A stretch of 8,989 nt of DNA, taken from the NCBI GenBank assembly GCA_955652845.1, contig CATPBY010000028.1:1-8989 (forward strand), written 5' to 3'. The translations under genes were made by a program, and so were the position numbers. This stretch comes from an uncultured Terriglobales bacterium. Lineage in GTDB: Bacteria > Acidobacteriota > Terriglobia > Terriglobales > Acidobacteriaceae. The notes beneath the pieces are model-generated. The model was not told the DNA's origin. It saw nothing but the letters and a program-made list of their open reading frames with translations, and did not search any database. This document shows, in pieces, positions 7,327 to 8,989 of the stretch; the first letter of the stretch is position 1, and every line of letters starts with the position of its first letter.

Positions 7327-8229
7327 CTATACTACGACGCTCAGCGCTGACGGCAGAACATCCAGCACTTCACAGTGCAGGGTCAGCACCTCACCATCCA
7401 CCATCACATCGACCGGCGCGTCGAAATAAAAATCAATGCGTTTCGCTGCACGGCGTTCCGCCAGCGGATGATTGATGTGCGTCCCGTCATAGAGAGTAGG
7501 GAGATTGCGGATCAGTCCTGCTCTTCCAATCGTACCCCAGCGCACGTACTCGATCAGGCCGTCGCTGACGTCGGCTTTGGGCGCGATCATCATCGTCCCG
7601 CCAGTAAATTTGCTGTTATTGAAGCTCAGGAAAAGACAGGGCCTCCGGTCGATTGCGGGTTCTCCATCCACCTTCAAAGGAAAAGGCCGGCGGCGGAATC
7701 GTACCAACTGGGTGAGAATGGACAACTGATACCCAGGTTCTCCCCACCCGCTGAAGCGTCGCGCCCGCATGGTAGCCACGTCAGCGGCAAAGCCCATACT
7801 CAATAGATTGATGTAATAGATAACTCCGGCCTTATGCCTGAGGCGCAGCACATCGCAAGCTTGGGAACGACGAGCAAGCAGTGCTTGAATGGCAAATTCG
7901 ACTCCCCCCTTACCGAAATCGCGCAGAAATGAATTGCCAGTGCCTAGCGGAAGGAATGCCAGTGTCGGACGTTCATGCTGCGCGGCTTCGGGAAACAATC
8001 CGTTGACGATTTCGTAGGATGTCCCGTCACCTCCGACCGCGAGAAAGCGGCGATAGCCTCGTGCATAAGCGTCCCGGACAATCTGCATAGCCTGACCCGG
8101 CGCGTTAGTTTCGATCACCTCGAGCTTGATACCGCCATTCCGCAAACCATCCAGCGCAGGGCCGACCAGCTTGCGGCAACGACCTCCTCCCGCAGCCGGG
8201 TTAACAACGGCGAGAAAAGTTTCATTCAC
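7327..8229 (-). CDS. Diacylglycerol/sphingosine-kinase-like lipid kinase (YegS/DgkB family)
   Basis: Soluble or membrane-peripheral enzymes of this family phosphorylate a lipid alcohol (diacylglycerol, undecaprenol-like or sphingoid base) with ATP. The 300 residues carry the family landmarks: VNPAAGGG (9-16), the nucleotide-site VGGDGTSYEIVNGL (65-78), LPLGTGNSFLRDF (93-105), and in the C-terminal beta domain FNNSKFTGGTMMIAP (203-217), SDGL (222-225) and VDGE (277-280). The length is normal for the family. Translation starts at a GTG whose four bases GTGA include the stop codon of the upstream ligase gene; no in-frame ATG lies nearby. The pairing with an acyl-CoA-ligase-like gene points to lipid salvage or phospholipid synthesis. 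The precise lipid substrate is not readable from sequence. Confidence 0.92.
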   Translation of the reverse strand: MNETFLAVVNPAAGGGRCRKLVGPALDGLRNGGIKLEVIETNAPGQAMQIVRDAYARGYRRFLAVGGDGTSYEIVNGLFPEAAQHERPTLAFLPLGTGNSFLRDFGKGGVEFAIQALLARRSQACDVLRLRHKAGVIYYINLLSMGFAADVATMRARRFSGWGEPGYQLSILTQLVRFRRRPFPLKVDGEPAIDRRPCLFLSFNNSKFTGGTMMIAPKADVSDGLIEYVRWGTIGRAGLIRNLPTLYDGTHINHPLAERRAAKRIDFYFDAPVDVMVDGEVLTLHCEVLDVLPSALSVVV

Positions 8230-8989
8230 AGGGCAACCACCGCTCCGCGGCCCAGGGTTTTCCGGATCTCTTCGGCTAGCGGCACGCGTTTTATTTTCAT
8301 CGATGCGGTACGGGGAAAATCTCTCTCCCAGGCCAGAAATCCTCCCACCCGCTTGAAATCAGGCAGGCGGCGATTGCGCAGATCGATTTCCTGCTTGAGC
8401 GTGCCGGTCACTTCCTGCCCCGGCTCCAGATGAATCACCAGCACCAGCATTTCCTGTCCCAGGGTTTTGGCAGGCCACAGGTAATTAGCGGCAAATACGC
8501 AGTACTCCTTCACCGCAAGACCGTCGAAGAAGTTTTCAACATCCTCCGGATAGATATTCTTTCCACCCTCGGTCACGATCATGTTTTTCTTGCGGCCGAA
8601 CAATTGCAGATGTCCGTCCCCGTCACAGCGGCCCAGATCGCCGGTAAGCAGCCAGCCATCCACAATGGTTTCCGCAGTCAGTTCAGGATCGTCCAGGTAG
8701 TGCGCCATTACCGTCTTGCTGCGCACCGCTACTTCCCCGATTCCCTCGGCGTCCGGATTTAACAGGCGCAGTTCGACTCCAGGCAGCGGCTTGCCGACCG
8801 TATCGGCGCGAAAAGGTTTCAGGTCATTGAGCGTAATCGAGGTTCCCGCCTCGGTAAGGCCATATCCGTTCGCCACTGGAATGCCGAGATCGTAAAAGAA
8901 CTGCAAGGTGGATGGCTCCATGAACGCGCCGCCCGTAAACATGGCCAGCAACCCTCCGCCGAAAGCCTTGTGGACTTGCGGAAGCAACA
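8226..8989 (-). CDS. AMP-forming acyl-CoA synthetase/ligase, C-terminal part (5' end beyond window)
   Basis: This is an ANL-superfamily adenylating enzyme, most like long-chain acyl-CoA synthetases, which activate a fatty acid with ATP and pass it to CoA. Only the last 250 or so residues are here. Visible core motifs, numbered from the first full codon at the window edge, are YGLTEAG (42-48), GWLLTGDLG (111-119) with its ribose-binding Asp, the hinge FGRKKNMIV (130-138), EGGKNIYPEDVE (140-151) and a terminal RTASMKIKR (226-234) containing the candidate catalytic lysine. About 350 residues, including the N-terminal P-loop, lie off the right edge. The stop codon is embedded in the GTGA start of the lipid kinase, so the two are translationally coupled. 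Some homologues hand the acyl group to an ACP or fuse to other domains, and the missing part could hold such an addition. The substrate chain length is uncertain. Confidence 0.92.
   Translation of the reverse strand, partial: LLPQVHKAFGGGLLAMFTGGAFMEPSTLQFFYDLGIPVANGYGLTEAGTSITLNDLKPFRADTVGKPLPGVELRLLNPDAEGIGEVAVRSKTVMAHYLDDPELTAETIVDGWLLTGDLGRCDGDGHLQLFGRKKNMIVTEGGKNIYPEDVENFFDGLAVKEYCVFAANYLWPAKTLGQEMLVLVIHLEPGQEVTGTLKQEIDLRNRRLPDFKRVGGFLAWERDFPRTASMKIKRVPLAEEIRKTLGRGAVVAL

Noticed and set aside
1..8989. Mobile elements, CRISPR arrays, tRNA/rRNA genes
   Set aside because: Reading both strands I found no repeat-spacer pattern, transposase, terminal inverted repeats or recognisable tRNA/rRNA sequence.

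Overview
The window is ordinary chromosomal DNA of a free-living bacterium, moderately GC-rich and almost fully coding. The combination of genes points to a soil acidobacterium (Acidobacteriota, Terriglobia-like). It has a phosphofructokinase with pyrophosphate-type residues, a VKOR/thioredoxin disulfide pathway, a CstA transporter and a DAG-kinase-like protein. This placement is inference from protein character, not from a marker gene. I see no phage, IS, CRISPR, tRNA or rRNA.

Left part (1-3087): a divergent pair. The minus strand carries cstA, a carbon-starvation/pyruvate-type transporter whose C-terminus runs off the left edge. The plus strand carries a 6-phosphofructokinase gene. They share a 278-bp intergenic region, which must hold the promoters of both.

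Middle part (3144-5643): two plus-strand integral-membrane proteins of the GT-C glycosyltransferase type lie 56 nt behind the phosphofructokinase gene. The first is GT39/PMT_2-like and the second GT87/DUF2029-like. They are separated by one nucleotide and are probably co-translated. They likely move sugars from polyprenyl-phosphate donors onto an unknown envelope acceptor.

Right part (5650-8989): a compact minus-strand gene string, transcribed from beyond the right edge. In order it encodes an acyl-CoA-synthetase-like AMP-forming ligase (5' end missing), a DAG/sphingosine-kinase-like lipid kinase (GTGA overlap), a membrane-anchored thioredoxin-like protein, a VKOR-family membrane oxidoreductase (16-nt overlap) and a cytoplasmic alpha/beta-hydrolase of the enterochelin-esterase-like family. 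VKOR and the thioredoxin form a split version of the VKOR-Trx fusions known from cyanobacteria and should drive disulfide formation in the periplasm. The ligase and kinase act on fatty acids and lipids. The string ends 6 bp from the oppositely oriented GT87 gene, leaving no intergenic space for a terminator.

No undescribed system stands out. The best leads are the predicted pyrophosphate dependence of the phosphofructokinase, the split Trx/VKOR pair and the lipid-plus-redox operon around it.
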